Positions 12,364-24,719 of a stretch of 64,000 nucleotides of DNA are shown in pieces; within the stretch, counting starts at the first letter, position 1, and every line of letters starts with the position of its first letter. The notes under the pieces were generated by a model that was not told the origin of the DNA, made no database searches, and saw only the letters and a list, made by a program, of their open reading frames with translations. The DNA is from Patella vulgata (lineage: Eukaryota > Mollusca > Gastropoda > Patellidae). The position numbers and the translations under genes are program-made. The stretch spans positions 61,975,431-62,039,430 of the forward strand of contig NC_065882.2 in assembly GCF_932274485.2 (NCBI RefSeq), written 5' to 3'.

Positions 12364-12889
12364 GGCCACCAAGGTCTCGAAAGCTCTTGGGGATCTAAGA
12401 AATCCCTCTCTGCTCATTGCTGGATTGTCTTCTAACATGTTTCGGGCATCGTTTATGTTTTGTGAATGCAGCTGCAGCAATCTGATTGGATGGTTGAAAT
12501 TCGGGTCTGTATAGAGTGGGATTTCCGTCGAAAACCGATTGAAAGTTTGAAGTTGCTTAATTCACGGGCTAGATCTCGTTGTATCTAACGGCATAATTAC
12601 TTGCGTGCATTAACCCGAAGAAAAGAGTACTTGGGGACAAATTATTTCTGTGTGGGGGAGGGAGGGTGAGGGGGCTTACCACCGGGCCTGATATCTCCTT
12701 CAACAAAGACAGAAGAAACATTTGAATGATATTTTAATCTCTCCACCCCATCACTTTACCTTAAAGATTATGGGAGATTACATAACAGGTGGCAGTTCTC
12801 ACTATAATAGTTAAAAACTAGATAGTGTAAAGGGGATTTGCTGAAAAATTCAGTCAAATTGATCCACTCTGAACAGAGATTTTAGCGAT

Positions 12890-13157
12890 TGAATTTTCGG
12901 CCTAGCCTCGATCATCATTACTAAAGTCGGTACGATAAAATAGATAGTTTCGATTATCCATTTCATGATTAAATCAAGAATGAAAGTGGAACAGCAAATG
13001 GTATTCTAACCCAGTAAAAATCGCAGGCTAGCGTTGACATCGAGAGTTGATTATGGCTGGATAAGTTAAATAATGTCTAATTAATACTTTCGATAACATT
13101 TTAGACCTAAAGAAAGACCTGCAATAGGCAGATTTGGCTCTTGCATAATGTATGTTT
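12890..13157 (+). repeat. Dispersed repeat, three copies in window (copy 1)
   Basis: It carries the conserved block GACCTGCAATAGGCAGATTT followed by 'gctcttgcata', with 'gagttgattatgg' upstream. The same order occurs at 50100-50308 and, inverted, at 60650-60845. No coding capacity; class unknown. Confidence 0.65.
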
Positions 13158-13305
13158 CAGGGGAAGTTGGTGAATATTTCATTAACATTGGACCGGTGTT
13201 ACATGGGAGACGCACCCAGCTCCCCACCAAGACAACAAAATTATTTCGGTTTCTTATAGACCGGAAGCTCAGTGCGTGGTGGGGGTGGGGTGGGGGCCAT
13301 CAAAT

Positions 13306-13633
13306 GAGCACAAAACCAGACCCAACTTTTCTAGGGTAAAATTTTGCGTTGAATACGATGCCGAGTGGTAATCAATCCCGTTTTCGCGTTGTTCGGGGTC
13401 AAAGGTCAAATGAGGTCATTTGCACTGAAAGTGAATGGGCAGCCATTCTTGTATCACGAAAACATGCTGAAAATGATCGAAAGTAATCAACCTTTCAATA
13501 AAAATGTTAACTTGCTAAATTCACCCTTGACCCCGAATATGCAGAAAACGCCCCAACGGCGGATTTATTACCACCCGGCATCGTATTCTACGCAAAATTT
13601 AACTCTAGAAAAGTTGGGTCTGGTTTTGTGCCT
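13306..13633. mobile_element. Foldback element, about 328 bp
   Basis: The left arm (13306-13372, including CAGACCCAACTTTTCTAGGG and 'gttgaatacgatgccgagtggtaat') is mirrored by the right arm (13567-13633, 'attaccacccggcatcg' and AGAAAAGTTGGGTCTGG). Inner segments also pair ('ggggtcaaaggtc' with 'acccttgacccc'). The overlapping 137-codon open frame is a by-product. Confidence 0.65.
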
Positions 13634-14719
13634 ATTTATTGGACACCATTGTGCAGTTATCCTTCATAGTTTACTCATGGTAGTTAAATTTGATTTAAAA
13701 TATCTATATACGAGTGGAATGGAAGTCTTTTACCTGTGTAATTATGTGTGTCCAATATACTTTAAACACGAGATATGAAATGATGTTTGACATAATATCT
13801 ATTATTTGATAATAGATATTGTCATTCAAGGTAGGACTAGTCCGAAAATCGGATGAATAGATTTATGAACTATTTAACAATCACTCTAATATGTAAAATA
13901 ATAAAAATAATTATGGATAATGTAATAAAAATGAATAAAATACGCGATACAATTAAATTTTAGAAATGTTCAATAACCTTTTAACAAAAGTAATTACAAA
14001 AAAGCGGCACATCCACCTTTTATCAAAAAAAAAAAAAGGTAACTAAAGACGCCCCTCCCGCAGTAGCCTCTGTTTTGAATCAATTAACCAGTTTATACGG
14101 GAATTTATAATTCATTAGTTTTTAGTGGTAACTACATTGTGTACATTTATGGTAAGCGACAAGCATAGTGAGCCTAAGTATTAACACCAAGCCATGAATT
14201 TCTTAATAATTGTATTTTCGATTATTATTTTTGCTTTTCATTCACCAAAATGTTTGGCGGCAATCTGATAATAAAACATCCGCCGAATTTGTACTGAACT
14301 GACGGCATAATTTTCAAAATAAGGCCTCCGATATAGTGCTTAGCGCCTTCGTCACACGCGTGCAACCGGCTTTTCAGACCGCTGCAAAAAAAAAAGAGAG
14401 ACTATATTGGACCACTTTCAAGTTGCTATACTCACGGCCTGGAATAGTAGAAAAAACGCATGTAGGGGATTCTTTACACATTTACAGTATTACATGATTA
14501 AATTCTAAGGTGTCTGTTAATATTGTTAATTAGATAAGTTATTTTTCCAAATACAGAACTACAGCTTCCTGTGGTTACCCGTCGTATATCAGAAGAGCAT
14601 TGACCATTGTGTATTGGTTTTAAAAGACATTTGTCAGCAGTAGTGTGAATTGTCGTACTTAGTTCAAATAAGTATAATCTCGACTGCAATATAATTTTCA
14701 AAATATAGTTATAAATATA
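13634..14719. other. Non-coding, no feature seen
   Basis: AT-rich DNA with short A and T runs. No supported gene. Confidence 0.5.
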
Positions 14720-14880
14720 GGGAGAGAGAGAGAGAGAAATGGAGTTTAACGTCCACTCGACACAAACTAGGTCATTTCGGGACTAACATATGGTTTAATT
14801 TTATTTTAATAATTCGCTTGCGCATAGGGGTCTTTAGCAGTGGGAGGAAACCGGAGGATCCGGAGAAAACCCACGAGGTT
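14720..14880 (-). repeat. SINE-B, 3' two thirds
   Basis: It begins at a (GA)n run, which is the (TC)n tail of the element. On the minus strand it reads back through GGACGTTAAACTCCATTTC, 'cccgaaatgacctagtttgtgtc' and 'ctcccactgctaaagacccc' to 'aacctcgtgggttttc', matching the full copy at 30060-30277. The tRNA-like 5' end is missing. Confidence 0.7.
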
Positions 14881-16199
14881 GGGATAAATATAGGACACAC
14901 AGCTGGTTTATATTTAATAAAATAAGGATTATACGATCTTTTGTGTGTAAGGTAAACATATATTGTTCATTATAACATAGCTTTATGGATTTACTATACC
15001 TCTTATCTATTACTTTATTATATAACACTCTTACTTTGTCGTAAATTTCAAACTGTAAACAATGATACCTTTCGTGCAACACTTGTTACATCGAACTTTT
15101 CCAACATCTGTGAATTGCGTAACGTAAATGTAAAAGCTGATTCATGTGATAAAACACTAAGAAAAATCATTGGTGATCTACTTCGGTTAACCACTAAAAC
15201 ATTTACTTTTAGACTAGAAAATGAGTGGAAGTAACAATCAAATTGCTGAAGCAAAACAAAAAATCAGAAAAGCTGAGAATAAGTGGCGCGAGATCTCTCT
15301 TCATATCCATAAACACCTTTACTGCGAAGAGAAAAACAAAGTCAAATATATAATTGTACAATCAAAAGTTTCTTTCTACAATGAAAAATATCAAATTTGT
15401 ACCCAATATGAGACGCCAACGGTAGTGCTTTAATAATTTCGATTTAGTTAGCGAATCTCTTAAATCGCCAGTCCCTAAGACCTGCCCTCTGGAGCAAACA
15501 GATTTCTTTCTGGCTTCGATACCCCACTATTGAAAGAGTCTAGCCTTTGGTGTGGGGAAATATCAACGTCTGGATAGGACGGCGTGAAGTTTACCCAATA
15601 CTACCCAACATAATTGAAGTATTATGTTAGTTTCCCACAATAATAAGATAGTATTTGGTAGTATTTAGTTACTACCCCACCACTGCAAATATCTAGAGGT
15701 GGTCTTTTTTGATTCATGTGAATGTGTTGAACCTTTTACAACATTTTCGTGTGGATAATAAATGAGCTATAGTGTTGTGGGGTGGGACAATTTGGGACGC
15801 CTGACAAGTTTACCCCATCACGTGACGATGCTGAACATTATGCAACAAATTTCACGCTGATCTAGCTTAGCTTTTAGGGTGGGATAGTTATGGACGTCTT
15901 TACAATTAAAATGTCCCATCACGGGAATTTTCTGTTTTGTCGATGGTCTAATAGAGGAAAGGCATTTGTGAAGCATGCCGAAAAAAGTGACGAAAACTTA
16001 GAAAAATGTCCATAAAGGCGGATTTTATAAGACGAACGGGTAGGAAAAGCAGAACGCCTGTAACATTTTTTGCCCAAGACCGATTTTTGTGAATCTTTTC
16101 CCCTGAAGCTGTACTCAAATAGACCTTTCATAAAAAGCAAGAATCATTTGTTTCGGGTTTTTGCCCCAGCTCACGTAAATCCAAAATTCACCAAACAAA
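14881..16199. other. Non-coding, no feature seen
   Basis: No supported exon. Two loosely similar blocks about 'gggtggga(c/t)aa/gtt..tgggacg' occur at 15780-15910, but I could not define a unit. Confidence 0.4.
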
Positions 16200-16640
16200 C
16201 TATTTGGAGAGGGATTTCTGGACAGAAGAGGGCGCCATTGGTCATCGTTAATGGCAACTTGACCGCTCTGCGTTGCACTGATCAGATCCTTTCTTCAACA
16301 GTAGACCAATGGTGTCCTGTATCAGCATGACAGCGCCAGGCCCCACACAGCCCTCATCGTCCAGAACATCCTGGCAGTCAAGAACGTAATGGTGTCGCAT
16401 ACACGTTCCCCAGTCATGCCTGCTATTAAACATAGCCCCGAAATGACCTAGTTTGTGTCGAGTGGACGTTAAACCCCATTTCTCCCTCTCTCTCTCTGCT
16501 ATTAAACACCTCTGGGGTGTCATGGATTGTCGTGTTCGACAAGAACTGATCCTGGCGCTTCAAGACGAATGGCAACGTATACCAGGTGACGTCGAGGACA
16601 GGGGGTGGTTACAAACGATATTTATATGCCGCATTATTGA
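16200..16640 (+). pseudogene. Decayed Tc1-type transposase, C-terminal half
   Basis: Translated pieces match the C-terminal half of Tc1 transposases: RAPLVIVNGNLTALRCTDQI (family: PLVxVxGNLxAxRYxDEIL), then DSARPHTALIVQNIL (family: QDNARPHTA), then IKHLWGVMDCRVRQ (family: PIEHLWDxLxRRVR) and ALQDEWQRIP. The reading frame shifts between the first and second pieces, and the third is separated from the second by a SINE-B insertion at 16433-16496. The expected third catalytic glutamate is lysine (AIKH). This is an inactive remnant of a plain DNA transposon. No terminal repeats were found. Confidence 0.8.
16433..16496 (+). repeat. SINE-B, 5'-truncated insertion with target duplication
   Basis: A 64-bp 3' end of SINE-B with its (TC)n tail sits inside the Tc1 remnant. 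It is flanked by a 12- to 13-bp direct repeat, CTGCTATTAAACA, at 16420-16432 and 16496-16508, which is the target site duplication of LINE-driven insertion. Confidence 0.85.
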
Positions 16641-17015
16641 AAAAAAAACTTTACCATCGATTTAAATAGCTCTAGAATCAAAACCACAAAATACAGTGAT
16701 GTAAAAAGATCAAAATGTCAACGTAATGAACACTGGAAATGACAATCATACAGCGTCTGATAATGTAACAGCTGTTCACATGGAGGTAGGGTAACAAAAT
16801 CGAATGTTCGATGTACTGGCAAGGAGGTAGCGCACACAGAAAATCGCTCAAATTACTTCATTTTATATGTGAGACTGATAGATAAACAATGATTGTCAAT
16901 AGGTAAAGCTACTGTAATGTCCAAATTACTGCATTCGGTATTTGCATTAGTTATTTGACGATGTGAATTGAAATGTAAGTTACTCGTGCACAATTTCAGA
17001 AATGAGAGTCTAGTT

Positions 17016-17236
17016 GGTTTAGACTTTATTTCTTATTAAAATGTCATTATTGTGTAATCACGTGTAGTGTCTTATAATTATTTTGATGATTTTGAGATGT
17101 GAACGAAGCATGGCGTGGTTGGCAAGGTTTAGACTTTATTTCTTATTAAAATGTCATTATTGTGTAATCACGTGTAGTGTCTTATAATTATTTTGATGAT
17201 TTTGAGATGTGAACGAAGCATGGCGTGGTTGGCAAG
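17016..17236. repeat. Exact 110-bp tandem duplication
   Basis: Two adjacent copies, each beginning GGTTTAGACTTTATTTC and ending GGCGTGGTTGGCAAG, with a period of 110 bp and no differences seen. This is a recent local duplication. Confidence 0.9.
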
Positions 17237-17408
17237 AATATCCGCACCGGCTTCGAAACCGTTTTTCACCCCATTGTTGTGGTAAATATATGAATCGTGA
17301 ATTATAACTTTTGTGAATATGATTAGTGAATCCCCGCAACATTTTTTGAACAGTTAATTAGGTGTTGAACTGTTTAATTTTCTGTAGTCTCCTGTCATCC
17401 TGAAAAAT

Positions 17409-17651
17409 ATATATCGAATTCCAACTGCCAAGGGATCTTTTACGTGCACGCCAATGTGTACACGGGACCTCGGTTTTTCGTCCCATCCGAACGACTAGAC
17501 AGCTTTCCTTTCAGCCCCTCCGTCCTGCATCACTGACAAGGGAGAACCACGCCGGAAAATCTGGATGAACTTTCTCGGCCAATGCAGGAATCGAACACCC
17601 GACCTCCAGGCTAGCGAGCTAGCGTCTTACCCACTTAGCCACGTGATCCCC
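17409..17651 (-). repeat. SINE-A with intact tRNA-like head
   Basis: On the minus strand it starts GGGGATCACGTGGCTAAGTG, which contains box A, followed by box B (GTGTTCGATTCCTG) about 40 nt further on. It then runs through the family body to 'ttggaattcgatat'. The last third of the family is missing. This is the clearest evidence that the family is tRNA-derived. Confidence 0.85.
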
Positions 17652-17674
17652 TAGTCCGAACAAAAACAATAGTT

Positions 17675-17709
17675 GTTTTTATACTACGTACATGTAGTAG
17701 TATAAAAAC
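17675..17709. repeat. Perfect 13-bp hairpin next to the array
   Basis: GTTTTTATACTAC (17675-17687) and its reverse complement GTAGTATAAAAAC (17697-17709) flank a 9-nt loop, five bases before the tandem array starts. Confidence 0.8.
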
Positions 17710-17713
17710 TAAT

Positions 17714-20700
17714 TACTGGATGACCTGGCGCCTGGTACGTTCGGGCATTTTTATGCGCGAACTCTTAGGTTTTTTTTTTACTGGCATGCGCTCAGGTACT
17801 ATTTCTTTTTCTTTTAACAAGTACCCAAATCGGGGATTTCGTGCGGAGGTAGTTCGGAGGTAAACAGTCTGTGAAGTACAACACTTGCCTCTGTACCTGT
17901 GTATCGCTAATTATAAACCGAATGTGTGAAGACAGTTCATACATATCACTCAAAAATTTTTCAGTACAAACTCAGTTGATTCACGCTCGATTTGCTACTA
18001 AACAAACCCATCGGTTTATTTTCTCAACAGTGTGACCCGAAGTGACCGCGGATTTATTGACCTTGTATGAACTTATCCATAGCTATATCCTTACACCGAG
18101 AGAAATTATCTAGTCTCGGTGAAAAGAACCATGGTCATCTGGTAGAAAATTACTTTTGTATTTTTTGGAACGGAAAACAGTGTTTTTAGAAGCAAACTTA
18201 CCTGCCGCACATGAGGAAGTCATTATACTAATAATAAAAGGCGAGACCTCTTTTTGCGGCGCAGGCTTATCACTGAGTAGTAAACCGTCCACAAACAATA
18301 ATATAGGAAGCCTAGTGACGTTGCGACGGTATCAGCATACCCAGTTGTTGACACCCATTACATCACTCCTGTCTAACAAATCATAAAGCTGTGGTGTTAC
18401 GGTGGCGGCATAGTATTTCACCGTAACACCACAGCCACTCTAACCATTCATAATACATCTAACTATCCCTTTACAGCACTTCACTCCCTACACATTTCCC
18501 CTCGTCCTACTTTCCCAAACGTCAACAACACATCTCATACATCCAGTTCGCTGATTAACCCTTGTACCACGTCTACTGGATGACCTGGCGCCTGGTACGT
18601 TCGGGTATTTTTATGCGCGAACTCTTAGGGTTTTTTTTACTGGCATGCGCACAGGTACTATTTCTTTTTCTTTTAACAAGTACCCAAATCGGGGATTTCG
18701 TGCGGAGGTAGTTCGGAGGTAAACAGTCTGTGAAGTACAACACTTGCCACTGTAGCTGTGTATCGCTAATTATAAACCGAATGTGTGAAGACAGTTCATA
18801 CATATCACTCAAAAATTTTTCAGTACAAACTCAGTTGATTCACGCTCGATTTGCTACTAAACAAACCCATCGGTTTATTTTCTCAACAGTGTGACCCGAA
18901 GTGACCGCGGATTTATTGACCTTGTATGAACTTATCCATAGCTATATCCTTACACCGAGAGAAATTATCTAGTCTCGGTGAAAAGAACCATGGTCATCTG
19001 GTAGAAAATTACTTTTGTATTTTTTGGAACGGAAAACAGTGTTTTTAGAAGCAAACTAACCTGCCGCACATGAGGAAGTCATTATACTAATAATAAAAGG
19101 CGAGACCTCTTTTTGCGGCGCAGGCTTATCACTGAGTAGTAAACCGTCCACAAACAATAATGTAGGAAGCCTAGTGACCAGTGTAGTACTGTAAGTAGGC
19201 TATAGACTATAGGTTTGAGTCGAGATTACTCGCTTTCAGTTTACTCTGTTTTTGCGATAACCAATTATGTGAGAAATACCATACTGACATTCGGTTTTTA
19301 AAAGTTGTACGCGAACTAAATGCGTTTGTTAGATACTGACAGAGCAGCCCCGAGTCGAACAATCGCCGCCCGAGCTGTCTTCGTCAGCTAGTTTCACAAT
19401 ATCGTGCAATAGGTGTATTAATGTGATTTTTAGGTTTAACCCCGCAAACAATGCCAAAATAGTGTTTTCACTGCTTACAGAAAACTGAAATTTAAAAAAA
19501 AAAATTTTTTATGAGGGTGACCCTCCCACACACTCCCTATCGAGCTGCCGCTCGGTCTGCGCAGCCTCATGCCTGGCACAAACTGTCAACATTGTATATT
19601 TTTCCGTTTCCGCCCTTCCCCCCAACAATATATATTTCACGGCTACGTTGCGACGGTACCAGCATACCCAGTTGTTGACACCCATTACATCACTCCTGTC
19701 TAACAAATCATAAAGCTGTGGTGTTACGGTGGCGGCATAGTATTTCACCGTAACACCACAGCCACTCTAACCATTCATAATACATCTAACTATCCCTTTA
19801 CAGCACTTCACTCCCTACACATTTCCCCTCGTCCTACTTTCCCAAACGTCAACAACACATCTCATACATCCAGTTCGCTGATTAACCCTTGTACCACGTC
19901 TACTGGATGACCTGGCGCCTGGTACGTTCGGGCATTTTTATGCGCGAACTCTTAGGTTTTTTTTTTACTGGCATGCGCACAGGTACTATTTCTTTTTCTT
20001 TTAACAAGTACCCAAATCGGGGATTTCGTGCGGAGGTAGTTAGGAGGTAAACAGTCTGTGAAGTACAACACTTGCCACTGTACCTGTATATCGCTAATTA
20101 TAAACCGAATGTGTGAAGACAGTTCATACATATCACTCAAAAATTTTTCAGTACAAACTCAGTTGATTCACGCTCGATTTGCTACTAAACAAACCCATCG
20201 GTTTATTTTCTCAACAGTGTGACCCGAAGTGACCGCGGATTTATTGACCTTGTATGAACTTATCCATAGCTATATCCTTACACCGAGAGAAATTATCTAG
20301 TCTCGGTGAAAAGAACCATGGTCATCTGGTAGAAAATTACTTTTGTATTTTTTGGAACGGAAAACAGTGTTTTTAGAAGCAAACTAACCTGCCGCACATG
20401 AGGAAGTCATTATACTAATAATAAAAGGCGAGACCTCTTTTTGCGGCGCAGGCTTATCACTGAGTAGTAAACCGTCCACAAACAATAATGTAGGAAGCCT
20501 AGTGACCAGTGTAGTACTGTAAGTAGGCTATAGACTATAGGTTTGAGTCGAGATTACTCGCTTTCAGTTTACTCTGTTTTTGCGATAACCAATTATGTGA
20601 GAAATACCATACTGACATTCGGTTTTTAAAAGTTGTACGCGAACTAAATGCGTTTGTTAGATACTGACAGAGCAGCCCCGAGTCGAACAATCGCCACCCG

Positions 20701-23700
20701 AGCTGTCTTCGTCAGCTAGTTTCACAATATCGTGCAATAGGTGTATTAATGTGATTTTTAGGTTTAACCCCGCAAACAATGCCAAAATAGTGTTTTCACT
20801 GCTTACAGAAAACTGAAATTTAAAAAAAAAAATTTTTATGAGGGTGACCCTCCCACACACTCCCTATCGAGCTGCCGCTCGGTCTGCGCAGCCTCATGCC
20901 TGGCACATACTGTCAACATTGTATATTTTTCCGTTTCCGCCCTTCCCCCCCACAATATATATTTCACGGCTACGTTGCGACGGTACCAGCATACCCAGTT
21001 GTTGACACCCATTACATCACTCCTGTCTAACAAATCATAAAGCTGTGGTGTTACGGTGGCGGCATAGTATTTCACCGTAACACCACAGCCACTCTAACCA
21101 TTCATAATACATCTAACTATCCCTTTACAGCACTTCACTCCCTACACATTTCCCCTCGTCCTACTTTTCCAAACGTCAACAACACATCTCATACATCCAG
21201 TTCGCTGATTAACCCTTGTACCACGTCTACTGGATGACCTGGCGCCTAGTACGTTCGGGCATTTTTATGCGCGAACTCTTAGGGTTTTTTTTACTGGCAT
21301 GCGCACAGGTACTATTTCTTTTTCTTTTAACAAGTACCCAAATCGGGGATTTCGTGCGGAGGTAGTTCGGAGGTAAACAATCTGTGAAGTACAACACTTG
21401 CCACTGTACCTGTGTATCGCTAATTATAAACCGAATGTGTGAAGACAGTTCATACATATCACTCAAAAAATTTTCAGTACAAACTCAGTTGATTCACGCT
21501 CGATTTGCTACTAAACAAACCCATCGGTTTATTTTCTCAACAGTGTGACCCGAAGTGACCGCGGATTTATTGACCTTGTATGAACATATCCATAGCTATA
21601 TCCTTACACCGAGAGAAATTATCTAGTCTCGGTGAAAAGAACCATGGTCATCTGGTAGAAAATTACTTTTGTATTTTTTTGGAACGGAAAACAGTGTTTT
21701 TAGAAGCAAACTAACCTGCCGCACATGAGGAAGTCATTATACTAATAATAAAAGGCGAGACCTCTTTTTGCGGCGCAGGCTTATCACTGAGTAGTAAACC
21801 GTCCACAAACAATAATATAGGAAGCCTAGTGACGAGATTACTCGCTTTCAGTTTACTCTGTTTTTGCGATAACCAATTATGTGAGAAATACCATACTGAC
21901 ATTCGGTTTTTAAAAGTTGTACGCCAACTAAATGCGTTTGTTAGATACTGACAGAGCAGCCCCGAGTCGAACAATCGCCGCCCGAGCTGTCTTCGTCAGC
22001 TAGTTTCACAATATCGTGCAATAGGTGTATTAATGTGATTTTTAGGTTTAACCCCGCAAACAATGCCAAAATAGTGTTTTCACTGCTTACAGAAAACTGA
22101 AATTTAAAAAAAAAAATTTTTATGAGGGTGACCCTCCCACACACTCCCTATCGAGCTGCCGCTCGGTCTGCGCAGCCTCATGCCTGGCACATACTGTCAA
22201 CATTGTATATTTTTCCGTTTCCGCCCTTCCCCCCCACAATATATATTTCACGGCTACGTTGCGACGGTACCAGCATACCCAGTTGTTGACACCCATTACA
22301 TCACTCCTGTCTAACAAATCATAAAGCTGTGGTGTTACGGTGGCGGCATAGTATTTCACCGTAACACCACAGCCACTCTAACCATTCATAATACATCTAA
22401 CTATCCCTTTACAGCACTTCACTCCCTACACATTTCCCCTCGTCCTACTTTTCCAAACGTCAACAACACATCTCATACATCCAGTTCGCTGATTAACCCT
22501 TGTACCACGTCTACTGGATGACCTGGCGCCTGGTACGTTCGGGCATTTTTATGCGCGAACTCTTAGGTTTTTTTTTTACTGGCATGCGCACAGGTACTAT
22601 TTCTTTTTCTTTTAACAAGTACCCAAATCGGGGATTTCGTGCGGAGGTAGTTAGGAGGTAAACAGTCTGTGAAGTACAACACTTGCCACTGTACCTGTAT
22701 ATCGCTAATTATAAACCGAATGTGTGAAGACAGTTCATACATATCACTCAAAAATTTTTCAGTACAAACTCAGTTGATTCACGCTCGATTTGCTACTAAA
22801 CAAACCCATCGGTTTATTTTCTCAACAGTGTGACCCGAAGTGACCGCGGATTTATTGACCTTGTATGAACTTATCCATAGCTATATCCTTACACCGAGAG
22901 AAATTATCTAGTCTCGGTGAAAAGAACCATGGTCATCTGGTAGAAAATTACTTTTGTATTTTTTGGAACGGAAAACAGTGTTTTTAGAAGCAAACTAACC
23001 TGCCGCACATGAGGAAGTCATTATACTAATAATAAAAGGCGAGACCTCTTTTTGCGGCGCAGGCTTATCACTGAGTAGTAAACCGTCCACAAACAATAAT
23101 ATAGGAAGCCTAGTGACCAGTGTAGTAAGTAGGCTATAGACTATAGGTTTGAGTCAAGATTACTCGCTTTCAGTTTACTCTGTTTTTGCGATAACCAATT
23201 ATGTGAGAAATACCATACTGACATCCGGTTTTAAAAGTTGTACGCGAACTAAATGGGTTTGTTAGATACTGACAGAGCAGCCCCGAGTCGAACAATCGCC
23301 ACCCGAGCTGTCTTCGTCAGCTAGTTTCACAATATCGTGCAATAGGTGTATTAATGTGATTTTTAGGTTTAACCCCGCAAACAATGCCAAAATAGTGTTT
23401 TCACTGCTTACAGAAAACTGAAATTTAAAAAAAAAATTTTTTATGAGGGTGACCCTCCCACACACTCCCTATCGAGCTGCCGCTCGGTCTGCGCAGCCTC
23501 ATGCCTGGCACATACTGTCAACATTGTATATTTTTCCGTTTCCGCCCTTCCCCCCCACAATATATATTTCACGGCTACGTTGCGACGGTACCATCATACC
23601 CAGTTGTTGACACCCATTAAATCACTCCTGTCTAACAAATCATAAAGCTGTGGTGTTACGGTGGCGGCATAGTATTTCACCGTAACACCACAGCCACTCT

Positions 23701-23837
23701 AACCATTCATAATACATCTAACTATCCCTTTACAGCACTTCACTCCCTACACATTTCCATCGTCCTACTTTCCCAAACGTCAAATACATCTCATACATCC
23801 AGTTCGCTGATTAACCCTTGTACCACGTCTACTGGAT
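17714..23837. repeat. Satellite-like tandem array, five units of about 1.3 kb
   Basis: Units begin with TACTGGATGACCTGGCGCC at 17714, 18574, 19901, 21228 and 22512; the array ends with TACTGGAT at 23830-23837. Unit lengths are 860, 1327, 1327, 1284 and 1318 bp. The first unit lacks a block of about 470 bp present in the others, and the fourth lacks about 45 bp. Units 2 and 4 share variants (TTCGGAGG, CGCCCG), as do units 3 and 5 (TTAGGAGG, TATATCGC, CACCCG), giving an A-B-A-B dimer pattern with a period of about 2.6 kb. Short open frames of 62-79 codons repeat with the units but show no gene-like feature. Each unit holds a strong hairpin. Confidence 0.95.
18388..18435. repeat. Perfect 17-bp hairpin, one per array unit
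   Basis: GCTGTGGTGTTACGGTG pairs perfectly with CACCGTAACACCACAGC across a 14-nt loop. The same hairpin is at 19715-19762, 21042-21089, 22326-22373 and 23647-23694, unchanged in every unit. A weaker 8-bp hairpin (CACCGAGA/TCTCGGTG) also recurs in each unit. Confidence 0.9.
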
Positions 23838-24061
23838 CATCCGTTTGATGGTTTAATTCACTGACCATTTATTAGTTAAATTTAAATCTTCATTAGAAAT
23901 AATCCCCTGATAATACACCGAGAAAAGGTCATTAATAAAATAATTTCATTTTCCGGCAGAATCTCAAATTGTGAATTCCGATGACACGTGACATCAGTTG
24001 GAATTGGGTCAATAAACTTACGATGCTAGCTTTAGTTTTAAATGGCGTTCACCGTTATGAT

Positions 24062-24595
24062 TATTTTATTTCATACACAGTGGTTCATTTTAAAGTAGCT
24101 AGGTCTCTAACTCAATATCATCCAAAGTCTGTGACATTGATAACACGAATTATTTGTCAATGTAAATCAACATTGGTGTTGTGATCATACCGGGAAAAGG
24201 TGGGCTTCAGTTATACAATATTCAAGACAAAATAAACATTTACCACTGGTCACCGTGTACCATAATGCGTTTCAGCGCTATTTGTAACAAGGGACTCGAA
24301 GAACGAGGCTAGACATATACCACAAGTCATGTCAAACGGTGACCCCATATTCTTGTCTGGATAGCATGCGCAATAGATACTATTGGCGTAGACTGAAATA
24401 ACCAGACGCTAGAGGTTGCCATTCGATTGAGACGTTTGGCGTACTTCGCCAAATATAACTGATTTGAAATCAGAGTAAAAACGGAAACGATTGAGTGTAA
24501 ATCAGTTTATTTACATTCATATTACATTATTATACGCATTGCGACCCATTTGTGTCAATTTCTAGGGGCCAAATATTAGCCATTTAACTCCTTTA
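24062..24595 (+). repeat. Dispersed repeat of about 520 bp, copy 1 of an inverted pair
   Basis: Similar along its whole length, in reverse orientation, to 31737-32248. Matching blocks include CTCTAACTCAATATCATCCA, 'acacgaattatttgtcaat', 'gcgcaatagata' and 'gcgacccatttgtgtcaatttctag'. No open frame and no clear terminal repeats. Confidence 0.75.
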
Positions 24596-24719
24596 AAAAA
24601 TTGTCGTTATCATTGACGGCTATGTGGCATAGTCGTACGAAATATTATTTTAAAGCATTTTCTATTTTGGTTGTCACGCGTTCCTTGATCCAACCATCGA
24701 CCAATGAAAATTTTTTTTT

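Noticed and set aside
12314-12514. Short frames with Ser or Leu runs
   Set aside because: The runs come from an AGT microsatellite.
13365-13778. 137-codon frame on the plus strand
   Set aside because: It spans the arms of a foldback element and has no protein-like motif.
17560-17651. Possible tRNA gene on the minus strand (box A and box B present)
   Set aside because: No full cloverleaf with matching acceptor stem, and the sequence runs on into the SINE-A body shared with nine other loci.
18573-23465. Repeated 62-79-codon frames in the tandem array (for example 19509-19748, 20836-21075, 22120-22359)
   Set aside because: They recur because the DNA units are near-identical. There is no start context, splice structure or recognisable domain.
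17714-23837. Hammerhead-ribozyme retrozyme or Penelope-type array
   Set aside because: I found no CTGATGA...GAAA hammerhead core on either strand of the unit.
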